A DNA stretch of 64,000 nt, taken from an uncultured Prevotellaceae bacterium (GTDB taxonomy: Bacteria > Bacteroidota > Bacteroidia > Bacteroidales > Bacteroidaceae). Position numbers and translations under genes: made by a program. Below, piece by piece: positions 47,779-56,560 of the stretch. Location: the NCBI GenBank assembly GCA_900315455.1, contig OMZE01000019.1, positions 120,479 through 184,478 of the forward strand, given 5' to 3'. Under the pieces are notes generated by a model, which was not told where the DNA came from, did no database searches, and was given only the letters and a program-made list of their open reading frames with translations. The stretch's first letter is position 1; each line of letters opens with the position of its first letter.

Positions 47779-49128
47779 ATGGGAAATCCAAAAGCATTTT
47801 TAGAGATACACCGCCAAGAGGCAGGATACCGTCCTCTCCACGATAGGATACATGATTTCGGTGAGGTGGAGCAAACGCTCAACACCCGCGAACGCAAACT
47901 ACAGGCAAGCCGCTGCATGGACTGTGGCGTACCTTTCTGCCATTGGGCTTGTCCGCTGGGCAATAAGGCACCCGAATGGAATGAGGCCCTTTACCTTAGC
48001 GAATGGGAATCGGCCTTCCATCTCCTCTCTGCCACCAACCCCTTTCCAGAGTTCACAGGACGTGTATGTCCGGCCTTGTGCGAGAAAGCATGCGTGCTGA
48101 ACCGCTATAACCATGAGCCTACTACCAACCGCGAGAACGAGTGTGCCATTATCGAGACTGCCTTCCGCGAAGGTTTTATCCAGCCACATACCGATATCAA
48201 GAGAAACGGCAAGCACATTGCCGTCATCGGAGCCGGACCTGCCGGACTGGCCGCCGCCAATGACCTCAACCTGATGGGCTACTCGGTAACAGTATTCGAG
48301 AAGAACGAAACTGCCGGAGGATTGCTCCGCTTTGGCATACCCAATTTCAAACTCAACAAGACCATCATCGACCGACGAATACAACTGCTTGAAGATGAAG
48401 GCATCGTGTTCAGTTATGGCGAGGAAGTGGAATGCAACGAGGACTTTGCCAAGCAATATGATGCCGTGGTCATCGCCACAGGCACCCCTACAGCAAGAAA
48501 CTTGAGTATTCCCGGCCGTGAACTCAAGGGGGTGCACTTCGCACTCGAACTGCTCTCACAACAGAACCGTGTTCTTGCCGGGATGACTTTCACCAACGAC
48601 GAACGCGTGACAGCCCGTGGCAAGGATGTCCTGGTCATTGGAGGTGGCGACACGGGTTCCGACTGTATCGGAACCGCACACCGACAAGGTTGCAAGAGCG
48701 TCACACAGATAGAAATCATGCCACGACCCGTTGAAGGTCCTGACGACCCCGCCAACCCCTGGCCTAACTTCCCCCGCACGCTGAAGACCACGAGCAGCCA
48801 TGAAGAAGGCTGTATACGTCGCTGGAACATCAATACGCTTGAGTTCCTTGGCAAGGATGGTCATCTCACTGGTGTAAAAGTGCAGGAAATCGACTGGAAG
48901 CCCAACCCCAATGGCGGTCGCCCGCTGATGGTGGAGAAAGGCAAGCCCGAGGTCATCAAAGCCGAACTGGTACTCCTTGCCATGGGATTCCTCAAGCCCG
49001 AGCACCCACAATACCCGGAGAATGTCTTCGTCTGTGGCGATGCCGCCAATGGTGCCAGTCTGGTGGTACGCGCCATGGCAAGCGGCAAGCAGACAGCGGT
49101 AAAAATCAACCAATACCTCTCAAGATGA
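47779..49128 (+). CDS. gltD: Glutamate synthase small subunit
   Basis: 449 residues. It passes electrons from NAD(P)H through FAD and two 4Fe-4S clusters to GltB. The N-terminal cysteines are in [17 protein letters not shown] near 47-63 and [10 protein letters not shown] near 95-104. The FAD loop is [16 protein letters not shown] near 147-162, and the nucleotide-binding loop is [15 protein letters not shown] near 282-296. The C-terminus has [19 protein letters not shown]. It starts 51 bases after gltB, across a dispersed AT-rich repeat, and its stop overlaps dapF by four bases. Confidence 0.98.
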   Translation: MGNPKAFLEIHRQEAGYRPLHDRIHDFGEVEQTLNTRERKLQASRCMDCGVPFCHWACPLGNKAPEWNEALYLSEWESAFHLLSATNPFPEFTGRVCPALCEKACVLNRYNHEPTTNRENECAIIETAFREGFIQPHTDIKRNGKHIAVIGAGPAGLAAANDLNLMGYSVTVFEKNETAGGLLRFGIPNFKLNKTIIDRRIQLLEDEGIVFSYGEEVECNEDFAKQYDAVVIATGTPTARNLSIPGRELKGVHFALELLSQQNRVLAGMTFTNDERVTARGKDVLVIGGGDTGSDCIGTAHRQGCKSVTQIEIMPRPVEGPDDPANPWPNFPRTLKTTSSHEEGCIRRWNINTLEFLGKDGHLTGVKVQEIDWKPNPNGGRPLMVEKGKPEVIKAELVLLAMGFLKPEHPQYPENVFVCGDAANGASLVVRAMASGKQTAVKINQYLSR

Positions 49129-49931
49129 ACAAGATACCATTCACCAAGATGCATGGGGCAGGAAACGACTACATCTACGTCGACACCATACACCACAACA
49201 TCCCCGACCCGGCGGCAGCAGCCATCGCATGGAGCGACCGCCATAAGGGTATCGGTTCCGATGGTCTCGTACTCATCGGTGCCTCCCCCATCCCAGAGGC
49301 CGACTTCTCCATGAGGATTTTCAATGCCGACGGGAGCGAGGCGATGATGTGTGGCAATGCGTCACGGTGTATTGGCAAATACTTGTATGAACGAGGACTG
49401 ACCAAAAAGAAGGAAATACGCCTTTTGACCCTCTCTGGGGTGAAAACACTATGGCTGAAGGTGAGAGACGATGATGTGGAGAGTGTCACCGTAGACATGT
49501 TGCAACCTCTCTTCGAGGATGACACGCTTTTCAAAGACATGCAGAATCTGGAGGAGGGGACTTTCGTCTCCATGGGCAACCCTCACTATGTCATCTTCAC
49601 CGACAACGTAGACCAGGTGGGCGAGAAGGGGCATTCTCTGGAATGCCACCCTGCTTTCCCCCAACGATGCAACATCGAGTTGGCCCACATCATTGACAAC
49701 GACACCATCCACACCCGTGTATGGGAGCGCGGCAGCGGCATCACCATGGCTTGCGGTACAGGAGCCTGTGCAACAGCCGTAGCGGCTGCCCATACAGGAA
49801 GAACAGGACGGTCGGCACAGGTTGTGATGGACGGAGGCACACTCCACATCGAATGGCATGAGAGCGACAATCATGTCTACATGACTGGTCCCGCAGAATT
49901 TGTATACGACGGAGAAATCAATATCATCTAG
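49125..49931 (+). CDS. dapF: Diaminopimelate epimerase
   Basis: 268 residues. It converts LL- to meso-diaminopimelate for lysine and peptidoglycan. The two catalytic cysteines are in [15 protein letters not shown] (about residue 75) and [14 protein letters not shown] (about 210). N-terminal [15 protein letters not shown] is typical. ATGA overlap with gltD, and dapL follows after three bases. The pairing with dapL is logical because DapL makes its LL-substrate directly. Confidence 0.97.
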   Translation: MNKIPFTKMHGAGNDYIYVDTIHHNIPDPAAAAIAWSDRHKGIGSDGLVLIGASPIPEADFSMRIFNADGSEAMMCGNASRCIGKYLYERGLTKKKEIRLLTLSGVKTLWLKVRDDDVESVTVDMLQPLFEDDTLFKDMQNLEEGTFVSMGNPHYVIFTDNVDQVGEKGHSLECHPAFPQRCNIELAHIIDNDTIHTRVWERGSGITMACGTGACATAVAAAHTGRTGRSAQVVMDGGTLHIEWHESDNHVYMTGPAEFVYDGEINII

Positions 49932-49934
49932 CAT

Positions 49935-51176
49935 ATGGCATTAGTAAACGAACATTTTCTAAAGTTACCCAACAATTACCTTTTTTCCGACATTGCCAAA
50001 AAGGTGAACGCTTTCAAGGTGATGCATCCCAAGTCGGATGTCATCTCTTTGGGAATCGGCGACGTGACACAACCTCTTTGTCCTGCCGTCACCGAAGCCA
50101 TGCACCGGGCTGTCGACGAGATGGGCACTGCGACAGGTTTCCATGGCTATGGTCCCGAACAAGGCTATGACTTCCTGCGCGAGGCCATCCTGAAGAATGA
50201 CTTCCTACCACGTGGCATACATCTCGACATCGATGAAATATTCATCAACGACGGGGCAAAATCAGACACGGGGAACATACAGGAACTCATCAGGTGGGAC
50301 AACTCCATCGGCGTGACCGACCCCATCTATCCTGTCTATATCGACTCCAACGTGATGATAGGCAGGGCGGGAAGACTTGTCGATGGCAAATGGGACAACG
50401 TCATCTACCTGCCTTGCACGGCAGAAAACAACTTCATCCCGCAGATACCCAAAGAAAGGCACGTGGATGTCATCTATCTCTGCTACCCGAACAATCCCAC
50501 AGGCACCGTCATCTCAAAAGACGAATTGCGCAAATGGGTGAGTTACGCGCTGAAGAATGATACACTGATTTTCTATGATGCTGCCTATCAAGCCTACATC
50601 CAGGACGACAGCATTCCTCATAGCATCTACGAGATACGGGGAGCCCGGAAGTGTGCCATTGAATTCCATTCTTATTCCAAAACGGCCGGCTTCACCGGCG
50701 TACGCTGCGGCTATACCATCGTACCCAAAGACCTGACGGCAGCCACACTCAATGGCGAACGTATCCCCCTGAATCCGCTATGGAACCGCCGACAGTGCAC
50801 GAAATTCAACGGCACGAGTTACATCTCACAACGGGCGGCAGAGGCCATTTATACTCCCGAGGGGAAAGAACAGGTGAAGACAATCATCGACTACTATATG
50901 CAGAACGCGCACCAGATGCTCGACACCCTACAGCATCTCGGCTACAAGGTCTACGGTGGCGAGAATGCCCCTTATATCTGGATGAAGACACCTACCGGCA
51001 CCGGATCGTGGCAGTTTTTCGAACAACTGCTCTATGGTGCCAATGTGGTATGTACCCCTGGCGTAGGCTTCGGTCCCAGCGGTGAGGGCTACGTTCGCTT
51101 CACTGCCTTCGGTAATCATGAGTCTACGGAGGAAGCGTTGGAAAGAATATCAAAATGGACTAAATTATCAATTTAA
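49935..51176 (+). CDS. dapL: LL-diaminopimelate aminotransferase
   Basis: 413 residues, typical for DapL. A PLP enzyme that makes LL-diaminopimelate from tetrahydrodipicolinate with glutamate as amino donor, bypassing the succinylase/acetylase routes. N-terminus MALVNEHFLKLPNNYLFSDI is the family signature. VISLGIGDVTQPL, then YLCYPNNPTGTVISKD. The PLP lysine is in HSYSKTAGFTGVRCGY near 247-262. Its use of glutamate links it to gltBD in the same operon. glnA starts 11 bases downstream. Confidence 0.97.
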   Translation: MALVNEHFLKLPNNYLFSDIAKKVNAFKVMHPKSDVISLGIGDVTQPLCPAVTEAMHRAVDEMGTATGFHGYGPEQGYDFLREAILKNDFLPRGIHLDIDEIFINDGAKSDTGNIQELIRWDNSIGVTDPIYPVYIDSNVMIGRAGRLVDGKWDNVIYLPCTAENNFIPQIPKERHVDVIYLCYPNNPTGTVISKDELRKWVSYALKNDTLIFYDAAYQAYIQDDSIPHSIYEIRGARKCAIEFHSYSKTAGFTGVRCGYTIVPKDLTAATLNGERIPLNPLWNRRQCTKFNGTSYISQRAAEAIYTPEGKEQVKTIIDYYMQNAHQMLDTLQHLGYKVYGGENAPYIWMKTPTGTGSWQFFEQLLYGANVVCTPGVGFGPSGEGYVRFTAFGNHESTEEALERISKWTKLSI

Positions 51177-51187
51177 AAGTATATATT

Positions 51188-53404
51188 ATGGAGACATTAA
51201 GATTTCAAGTAGTAGGCGAAGCATTCAAGAAAAAGCCGCTCAAAGTGAAGACCCCTGTTGAAAGACCTGCCAAATATTTCGGAAGCAAGGTATTCAACAG
51301 AGAGAAGATGTATAGGTATTTGCCTAAAGACATCTTTGAGAAAATGGTCGATGTGATAGACAACGGTGCACAACTCGACCGCAAAGTGGCCGACGTGGTG
51401 GCAGAGGGCATGAAACAATGGGCCACCGAACAGGGTGTGACCCACTACACCCATTGGTTCCAGCCATTGACGGAAGGCACTGCCGAAAAACACGACTCGT
51501 TTATCGAGCACGACGGGAAAGGTGGTATGATGGAGGAGTTCACGGGCAAACTGCTGGTACAGCAGGAGCCCGATGCGAGTTCCTTCCCCAGCGGCGGCAT
51601 ACGGTCTACGTTCGAGGCTCGCGGCTACTCGGCATGGGACCCCACGTCGCCAGTGTTCATCATCGACGACACACTCTGTATCCCCACCGTGTTCATTTCC
51701 TATAGCGGTGAGGCCCTCGACTACAAGACACCGCTGCTCCGCGCCCTCCATGCTGTCAACGTGGCTGCCACTGAGGTGTGCCACTACTTCGACCCGAGCG
51801 TGAAGAAGGTGACATCCAACCTGGGATGGGAACAGGAGTATTTCCTCGTTGACGAAGGACTCTATGCTGCACGGCCCGACCTGCTGCTCACGGGACGCAC
51901 ACTGATGGGACACGACTCAGCGAAAAACCAGCAGATGGACGACCACTATTTCGGAAGCATCCCCGAGCGGGTGGCTGCCTTCATGCGCGAACTCGAGATT
52001 GAGGCTCTCAAACTCGGCATCCCCTGCAAGACACGGCATAACGAGGTGGCACCCAACCAGTTTGAGTTGGCTCCCATCTATGAGGACACCAACTTGGCAG
52101 TAGACCACAACATGCTGCTGATGTCGGTGATGAAACGTGTGGCACGCAAGCACGGATTCCGCGTGTTGCTGCATGAAAAACCCTTTGCCGGCATCAACGG
52201 CAGCGGTAAGCACAACAACTGGTCGCTTAGCACCGACAACGGTATCTTGCTGCACGCACCTGGAAAGACAGCCGAACAGAACCTGCGCTTCGCCACCTTC
52301 ATCGTGGAAACACTGATGGGCGTATATCGCCACAACGGACTGCTAAAGGCAAGCATCATGTCGGCTACCAATGCCCACCGTCTGGGTGCCAACGAGGCTC
52401 CGCCAGCCATCATCTCCAGTTTCCTCGGAAAACAACTCTCCGAACTCCTCGACCACATCGAGAAAGCCGATAAGGACAACCTGTTCTCCATGGACGGCAA
52501 ACAGGGCATGAAGATGGACATCCCTGAGATTCCAGAACTGCTCATCGACAATACTGACCGCAACCGCACGTCGCCTTTCGCATTCACTGGCAACCGCTTT
52601 GAGTTCCGCGCCGTCGGTTCTGAGGCCAACTGCGCCAGTGCGATGATTGCGCTCAACAGTGCCGTAGCAGAGGCGCTCATCAGTTTTAAGAAGAGGGTAG
52701 ACGAACGTATCCCAGCATTTGCCAAGAAATGCGAAGGTACAGGCCATAGCGGGGTCTTCCACGCCATCATCGACGTGCTGCGCGAAGACATCAAGACGTG
52801 TAAGCCTATCCGTTTCGACGGCAACGGCTATTCTGATGAATGGGTAGAAGAGGCCACCCGTCGTGGTCTTGACGTAGAAAAATCGTGTCCGAAAATCTTT
52901 ATGCGCTATCTCGACAAAGAGAGCATAGAGATGTTTGAGAGCCTGGGCGTGATGACGAAGAAAGAACTTGAAGCCCGCAATGAGGTGAAATGGGAAACGT
53001 ATACAAAGAAAATACAGATAGAGGCCCGTGTACTCGGTGACCTCTCGATGAACCACATCATTCCCGTTGCCACTCACTATCAGAGTGAATTGCTGAGGAA
53101 TGTGGAGAACATGGCCGACATCTTCGATAAGGAGAAAGCCATGCGCCTCAGTGCCCGCAACATCAAACTCATCGAGGAAATCGCAGAGCGTACGAGTGCT
53201 ATCGAACGGATGGTTGAGGAACTGGTAGAGGCACGCAAGCAGGCCAATATCATCGAGGGTGAAGCAGAGAAGGCCATTGCCTACCACGACACAGTGGAAC
53301 CGAAACTCGATGATATCCGCTACGAGATTGACAAATTGGAACTCATCGTCGACGACAGCCTCTGGCCATTGCCCAAATACCGCGAACTGCTTTTCATTAG
53401 GTGA
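51188..53404 (+). CDS. glnA: Glutamine synthetase type III
   Basis: 738 residues, the size of GSIII (GlnN) and far longer than GSI (~470). It makes glutamine from glutamate, ammonia and ATP. GSIII features: KYFGSKVFNREKMYRYLPK near the N-terminus, SFPSGGIRSTFEARGYSAWD near 131-150, metal and glutamate sites in GWEQEYFLVDEGLY and RHNEVAPNQFELAPIYED, ATP site GSGKHNNWSLST, and NRTSPFAFTGNRFEFRAVGS near 458-477. The ~250-residue C-terminal extension is present, with a helical segment after 640. Last gene of the gltB operon, followed by a strong terminator. Confidence 0.97.
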   Translation: METLRFQVVGEAFKKKPLKVKTPVERPAKYFGSKVFNREKMYRYLPKDIFEKMVDVIDNGAQLDRKVADVVAEGMKQWATEQGVTHYTHWFQPLTEGTAEKHDSFIEHDGKGGMMEEFTGKLLVQQEPDASSFPSGGIRSTFEARGYSAWDPTSPVFIIDDTLCIPTVFISYSGEALDYKTPLLRALHAVNVAATEVCHYFDPSVKKVTSNLGWEQEYFLVDEGLYAARPDLLLTGRTLMGHDSAKNQQMDDHYFGSIPERVAAFMRELEIEALKLGIPCKTRHNEVAPNQFELAPIYEDTNLAVDHNMLLMSVMKRVARKHGFRVLLHEKPFAGINGSGKHNNWSLSTDNGILLHAPGKTAEQNLRFATFIVETLMGVYRHNGLLKASIMSATNAHRLGANEAPPAIISSFLGKQLSELLDHIEKADKDNLFSMDGKQGMKMDIPEIPELLIDNTDRNRTSPFAFTGNRFEFRAVGSEANCASAMIALNSAVAEALISFKKRVDERIPAFAKKCEGTGHSGVFHAIIDVLREDIKTCKPIRFDGNGYSDEWVEEATRRGLDVEKSCPKIFMRYLDKESIEMFESLGVMTKKELEARNEVKWETYTKKIQIEARVLGDLSMNHIIPVATHYQSELLRNVENMADIFDKEKAMRLSARNIKLIEEIAERTSAIERMVEELVEARKQANIIEGEAEKAIAYHDTVEPKLDDIRYEIDKLELIVDDSLWPLPKYRELLFIR

Positions 53405-53466
53405 AAAAAAAATTGCTACATTTTTGCCGGCAATTATCCTTTTTGATTATTTATAGTTTGCAACCC

Positions 53467-53496
53467 CCCCGGTGCTGTGACAGCACCGGGGTCTTT
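53467..53496 (+). terminator. Intrinsic terminator after glnA
   Basis: CCCCGGTGCTG at 53467-53477 pairs perfectly with CAGCACCGGGG at 53481-53491 around TGA, followed by TCTTTT. It lies 63 bases after the glnA stop. The remainder of 53405-53684 shows nothing else apart from a possible -7 element TAGATTTG at 53651-53658 for the next small gene. Confidence 0.92.
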
Positions 53497-53684
53497 TATG
53501 CATCATGTAACAGGTCATTGCTCCACCTTGTTTTGAAAATCGGAAACTGTCCTCAATATATGGAGAAGTTGGCATTTTATTGACCGTCAAATATATCATA
53601 GTTACAGGGAATTTGATACACATTCTCTTCGTATTATGAATGAAAAATAATAGATTTGCAAAATAAACATGTTATTCTACCAAC

Positions 53685-53906
53685 ATGCGGAACCTGTTAT
53701 ACATAGTAGTCACGACAGTGATACTCACTGCCTGTGTAGGTGGTGGGAAGGAGCGTGCTGTGCTTGATACAGCACAGCGTATTATCAACGACCGCCCCGA
53801 TTCCGCCCTTGCCATGCTCGACTCTCTGGAACCGTCATCCCATGATTTTTCAACAGAAAACCTCCGTCGATGGCAACTCCTGAGGCCTTATGTCCTGTCA
53901 TTTTAA
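53685..53906 (+). pseudogene. Truncated TPR lipoprotein (N-terminal fragment)
   Basis: 73 codons. It starts with a lipoprotein signal MRNLLYIVVTTVILTAC and continues with ERAVLDTAQRIINDRPDSAL, then MLDSLEPSSHDFSTEN. This matches, position by position, the start of the complete 584-residue TPR-HTH protein encoded at 56561-58315 on the other strand (ERALQNVREIINEYPDSALR, then LLDSMEIYSDDFSEST). After about codon 66 the resemblance stops and the frame ends. So this is the 5' stub of a paralogue, cut where the AT-rich island begins. It could also be expressed as a short lipoprotein. Confidence 0.75.
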
Positions 53907-54220
53907 ATCTCTTTCTAAATGGTGGTAAATGAAACCGTCTAAACACTAATTTCCTGGTTGCTTAGCTGTTGGAGCGATTCTGCCAATTGTCGTTTTCATT
54001 CGATTTCACTGTTTCCCATCCATTACGCCAAAATTACGCCAATTTCTTTTGGAACTAAATCATTTGATGTCCCATTTGTGGCATTAAAATTGAAGGATTT
54101 GGCATTTTATGAGCATTTTCCCTTTTGTTCTATGCAAAGTTTTTTCCTAAATAATTCTAACTTCAATAAATTATCCTAACTCCGACACTTAATTTTAAGG
54201 AAGCGAAGTTCATAACATTG
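53907..54220. other. AT-rich gap at the left edge of the accessory island
   Basis: No convincing gene. It contains a direct repeat ATTACGCCAA at 54022-54031 and 54033-54042. On the minus strand a short frame at about 53945-53995 (MKTTIGRIAPTAKQ) is too short to call. It may be debris from the event that cut the TPR gene. Confidence 0.5.
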
Positions 54221-54907
54221 CTATATTTTTCTCAGAACCATCTCTGGTATATATTGGTTCTTCTGCTCCATATCACCAAGTCCCAGTCTTGGGTACACCA
54301 TACCACCTATGCCTGGAATAACTTCACTGCCAATCCGTTCGTCATCGATAGCAAAAGCATAAAAATGAAATTTTCGTTTTATTTCTTCAGGGAATTCGTG
54401 CATCAAATTCGGAACACCATCTTTATACATAACAGGAGCCATGATAGCAATCCGCTCAGGTTTTACTTTTCCTATCAGTCTGGTAAGTTGTGTCTTAATA
54501 ACACAAGATGTACTAATGATAGATTTTACTACCACTAACAGGCTGCAATTGTCAATCTTTTCTTCGTATGCTTTCTCAATAGGAGAGATTTCCACTTTAG
54601 AACCGTCCTCATTGACATGAATTATTTCACGTGAACTCCAATAGATTGATTTCTTCAATTCCCCTTTGCCAAATCCTGATTCCACGCCATCTGCCAACCA
54701 GTCTGCATCTTCCGATGCACACACTAACATTGTCTGGTCTGCATCTGAATCTATATACTCAGAAGCCAGGATTTTTCCAAGTTCTACTCCCAGCAAACGG
54801 AAGGCCTCACGGTATTGTTCGACACTAGTCCCCTTGTCTGCCAATGTCTCAAGAGAAGCCTTGATAAGAGATTCATCACCGTACTGTAGATTTTCAAAAA
54901 TCCTCAT
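54221..54907 (-). CDS. Uracil-phosphoribosyltransferase-like protein with degenerate PRPP loop
   Basis: 228 residues. The C-terminus has a UPRT-style uracil-loop pattern: VIPGIGGMVYPRLGLGD (about 196-212) compared with the YIVPGLGDAGDRLFGT form of true UPRTs. The middle has LLVVVKSIISTSCV (about 123-136) in the place of the PRPP loop (hydrophobic strand, D-D/P-x-x-x-T-G-x-T/S), but the acidic residue is Lys and the glycine is Ser. The strand before IAIMAPVMYKDG fits the fold. So a type-I PRTase fold is likely, while ordinary uracil salvage is doubtful. GGAGGG precedes the start. It follows the nuclease-like gene by 15 bases in the same leftward unit, suggesting a nucleotide-sensing or nucleotide-modifying partner. 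Confidence 0.7.
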   Translation of the reverse strand: MRIFENLQYGDESLIKASLETLADKGTSVEQYREAFRLLGVELGKILASEYIDSDADQTMLVCASEDADWLADGVESGFGKGELKKSIYWSSREIIHVNEDGSKVEISPIEKAYEEKIDNCSLLVVVKSIISTSCVIKTQLTRLIGKVKPERIAIMAPVMYKDGVPNLMHEFPEEIKRKFHFYAFAIDDERIGSEVIPGIGGMVYPRLGLGDMEQKNQYIPEMVLRKI

Positions 54908-54922
54908 AAGCCCTCCTTCTTT

Positions 54923-55765
54923 TTATAATATAGCCACCAATTCACGTCTTGTGGTGGGCTTTTTGTTAATTATTTCCTGCTCTTTGCCCTCAGGCCATGG
55001 GCAACTTCCTTTAAAGTTTCCCATCTGCCAATAGAACATTCTTCCAATGACAGAATAGCTTAACCCTTCAATGCCATCTAAAATCTCTCGGCATGATTCA
55101 CTTAAAGTTTCATCTGAAAAAATGGCCAGATTAAAATGTTTTGTTTCTTCTGCACGAGAAACAATATCAGATAATCTAACCCGATGTTTGCTGCCACAAG
55201 CTTTCCATACCCCAAGGAATACCATCGCATTATTCACCAACTCATCTACTGTCGACTCATTTCCCATAACTGAGATTATCCGAAGAGCATCTTGAAAAGC
55301 ATCGCTGATAATAATAAGTCCATTCAAGTCTTCTAGGTATGGAAAATACTCCACCGTTGTATAAGCTTTTATACTATCTGGAATTTTCTCACCAACTAGA
55401 CTACTTGCGGTGGAATAAATCAATTTCAATTCAAACTGCTCATTACGTTCATGACAGTCCTTTATCTGGTTTTCAAAGTCAGAAGTAATAGTTCTATCTG
55501 ATGATTTGGTATTCCATGTCAGTTTCTGGGTATTCTTCAGTTGATGATAAACATTTTTGTCTGGATGGGCTATAAGCAAATCATCAACGAATGTATCCTC
55601 CAGTTGTGTTTGCAATGCCACACTATCAAGTGTTGCCTTATAATGAGCTATACAAGACACTATCTGGAATACTGCATAGAAATCCTCATACAGCCCTCCT
55701 TTTGCGTTAGCCTCGCCACCTTTATGTTTGTTTGCAAGATACGACTTGTCCTCTTCATTTCTCAT
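54923..55765 (-). CDS. DUF4297/Cap4-like PD-(D/E)xK nuclease-type protein
   Basis: 280 residues. The N-terminus has a glycine-rich lead and helix, KGGEANAKGGLYEDFYAVFQ (about 15-34), then acidic residues in EDTFVDDLLIAH (56-67) and the core VYHQLKN (72-78). An acidic strand followed by Q-x-K is the pattern of the Cap4/DUF4297-type restriction-like nuclease domain used as effector in anti-phage systems. The rest (about 90-280) is unassigned and alpha-rich and may be a sensor or partner-binding part. A strong GGAGGGGG lies before the start, unusual for this genome. Start overlaps the end of the DUF1653-like frame by 11 bases. Confidence 0.65.
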   Translation of the reverse strand: MRNEEDKSYLANKHKGGEANAKGGLYEDFYAVFQIVSCIAHYKATLDSVALQTQLEDTFVDDLLIAHPDKNVYHQLKNTQKLTWNTKSSDRTITSDFENQIKDCHERNEQFELKLIYSTASSLVGEKIPDSIKAYTTVEYFPYLEDLNGLIIISDAFQDALRIISVMGNESTVDELVNNAMVFLGVWKACGSKHRVRLSDIVSRAEETKHFNLAIFSDETLSESCREILDGIEGLSYSVIGRMFYWQMGNFKGSCPWPEGKEQEIINKKPTTRRELVAIL

Positions 55766-55985
55766 ATGCCCCCTCCTTTGTTTTTTCCGTAAATCGTTTT
55801 ATTGTCTGACAATTTCTCTCAACAAAACCATCAAATATATCTTTCGGACGTACCCAAACCTTATGGTCTCCATACAAAGCTTGGAACACTACAACAGGAA
55901 CTAAAAATTCACCCACCTGACCGACAGCTAGAATTTTATACTTCCCGCCATTTAAATGGCGATAATATCATATCGCATCTGTCAT
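55755..55985 (-). pseudogene. DUF1653-like small protein gene with in-frame TGA at codon 6
   Basis: Translation from the ATG at 55985 gives MTDAI, a TGA, then YYRHLNGGKYKILAV, FQALYGDHKVWVRPKDIFDG and on to a stop at 55755 (76 codons). The part after the TGA has the whole DUF1653 signature (YRHxxGGxYxVL...ALYGDxxxWVRPxxMF...RF). A promoter sits 30 bases upstream and the 3' end overlaps the nuclease gene by 11 bases, so this is the first gene of the unit. No ATG, GTG or TTG lies between the TGA and the core of the domain. Either a point nonsense mutation, a sequence error, or a non-standard start. Confidence 0.7.
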
Positions 55986-56014
55986 ATATAACACCGCTAA
56001 TACTTATTCTGATG

Positions 56015-56047
56015 CAAAACTACACTTTTTTTCTCTTTTTTTCGAAA
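56015..56047 (-). promoter_or_regulatory. Promoter of the DUF1653/nuclease/PRTase-like unit
   Basis: Minus strand: -7 TAGTTTTG at 56015-56022. The -33 region is only TTTC at 56044-56047 with a 21-base spacer. The leader to the ATG at 55985 is about 23 bases. Confidence 0.5.
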
Positions 56048-56060
56048 GAAATGTAGTTTT

Positions 56061-56333
56061 TTATAGATAATTGGCAATTCTGAGTGTATTTAAAACTACT
56101 CGGCAACCCATAGGCATAAATAGTTGTCTTATTGTTGTACAACAAGCTATGAAATTTGAATTTCCGTTCTTCATAGCCGTTTCAGCGTTGGAGTATAGTT
56201 TTGCAAAGTCGTCGGAACCTCTGTCGGTTCGAAAACATACGCTGACTTTCTGCTTTATCTTGATATTCCTCACCCCTCGTTCATTGGCATTGTTTTCAAA
56301 AGATACATAATAGAAATTGGTCGCATAGTGCAA
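56061..56333 (-). pseudogene. Transposase C-terminal remnant (IS66-like)
   Basis: About 90 codons with no ATG at the left end (TTG start in the frame). VSFENNANERGVRNIKIKQK, then VSVCFRTDRGSDDFAKLYS, matches the C-terminal signature of IS66-family transposases (NNxAERxxRxxKxKQKxSxxFRS). The last ~35 residues after NGNSNF do not fit and suggest a frameshift. No terminal inverted repeats or other IS genes are visible, so it is an old fragment. Confidence 0.75.
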
Positions 56334-56560
56334 CAGGAAGCCAGACTGACCTCTAATCGATTATGGCTGAAAGAATTAAACGACAATCCCTAGTTAATCC
56401 GCAAACATTTCAAATGGTGATATGTATCACCCTCTCCATGATTTGAAAAAAGACAGGGACAATTCACTTAACGTATCACTTTTCTGAGCAATAACAACGG
56501 TCATCCATTGGTAAGCCACATAATTGTCAGATACAAAATATATAAAATTTATTGTTCTCC
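56334..56560. other. Short gap between the transposase remnant and the TPR-HTH gene
   Basis: Nothing convincing. It is AT-rich, without a clear promoter, terminator or repeat, and contains GGTGATATGTATCACC, a small palindrome around 56417-56432. Confidence 0.45.

Noticed and set aside
53905-54000. Possible tyrosine-recombinase start on the minus strand
   Set aside because: Only about 16 codons (MKTTIGRIAPTAKQ) before a stop; not enough to support an integrase.
55802-56056. 84-codon plus-strand ORF over the DUF1653-like gene
   Set aside because: The minus strand carries a family signature and a promoter; the plus-strand ORF ends in low-complexity sequence.
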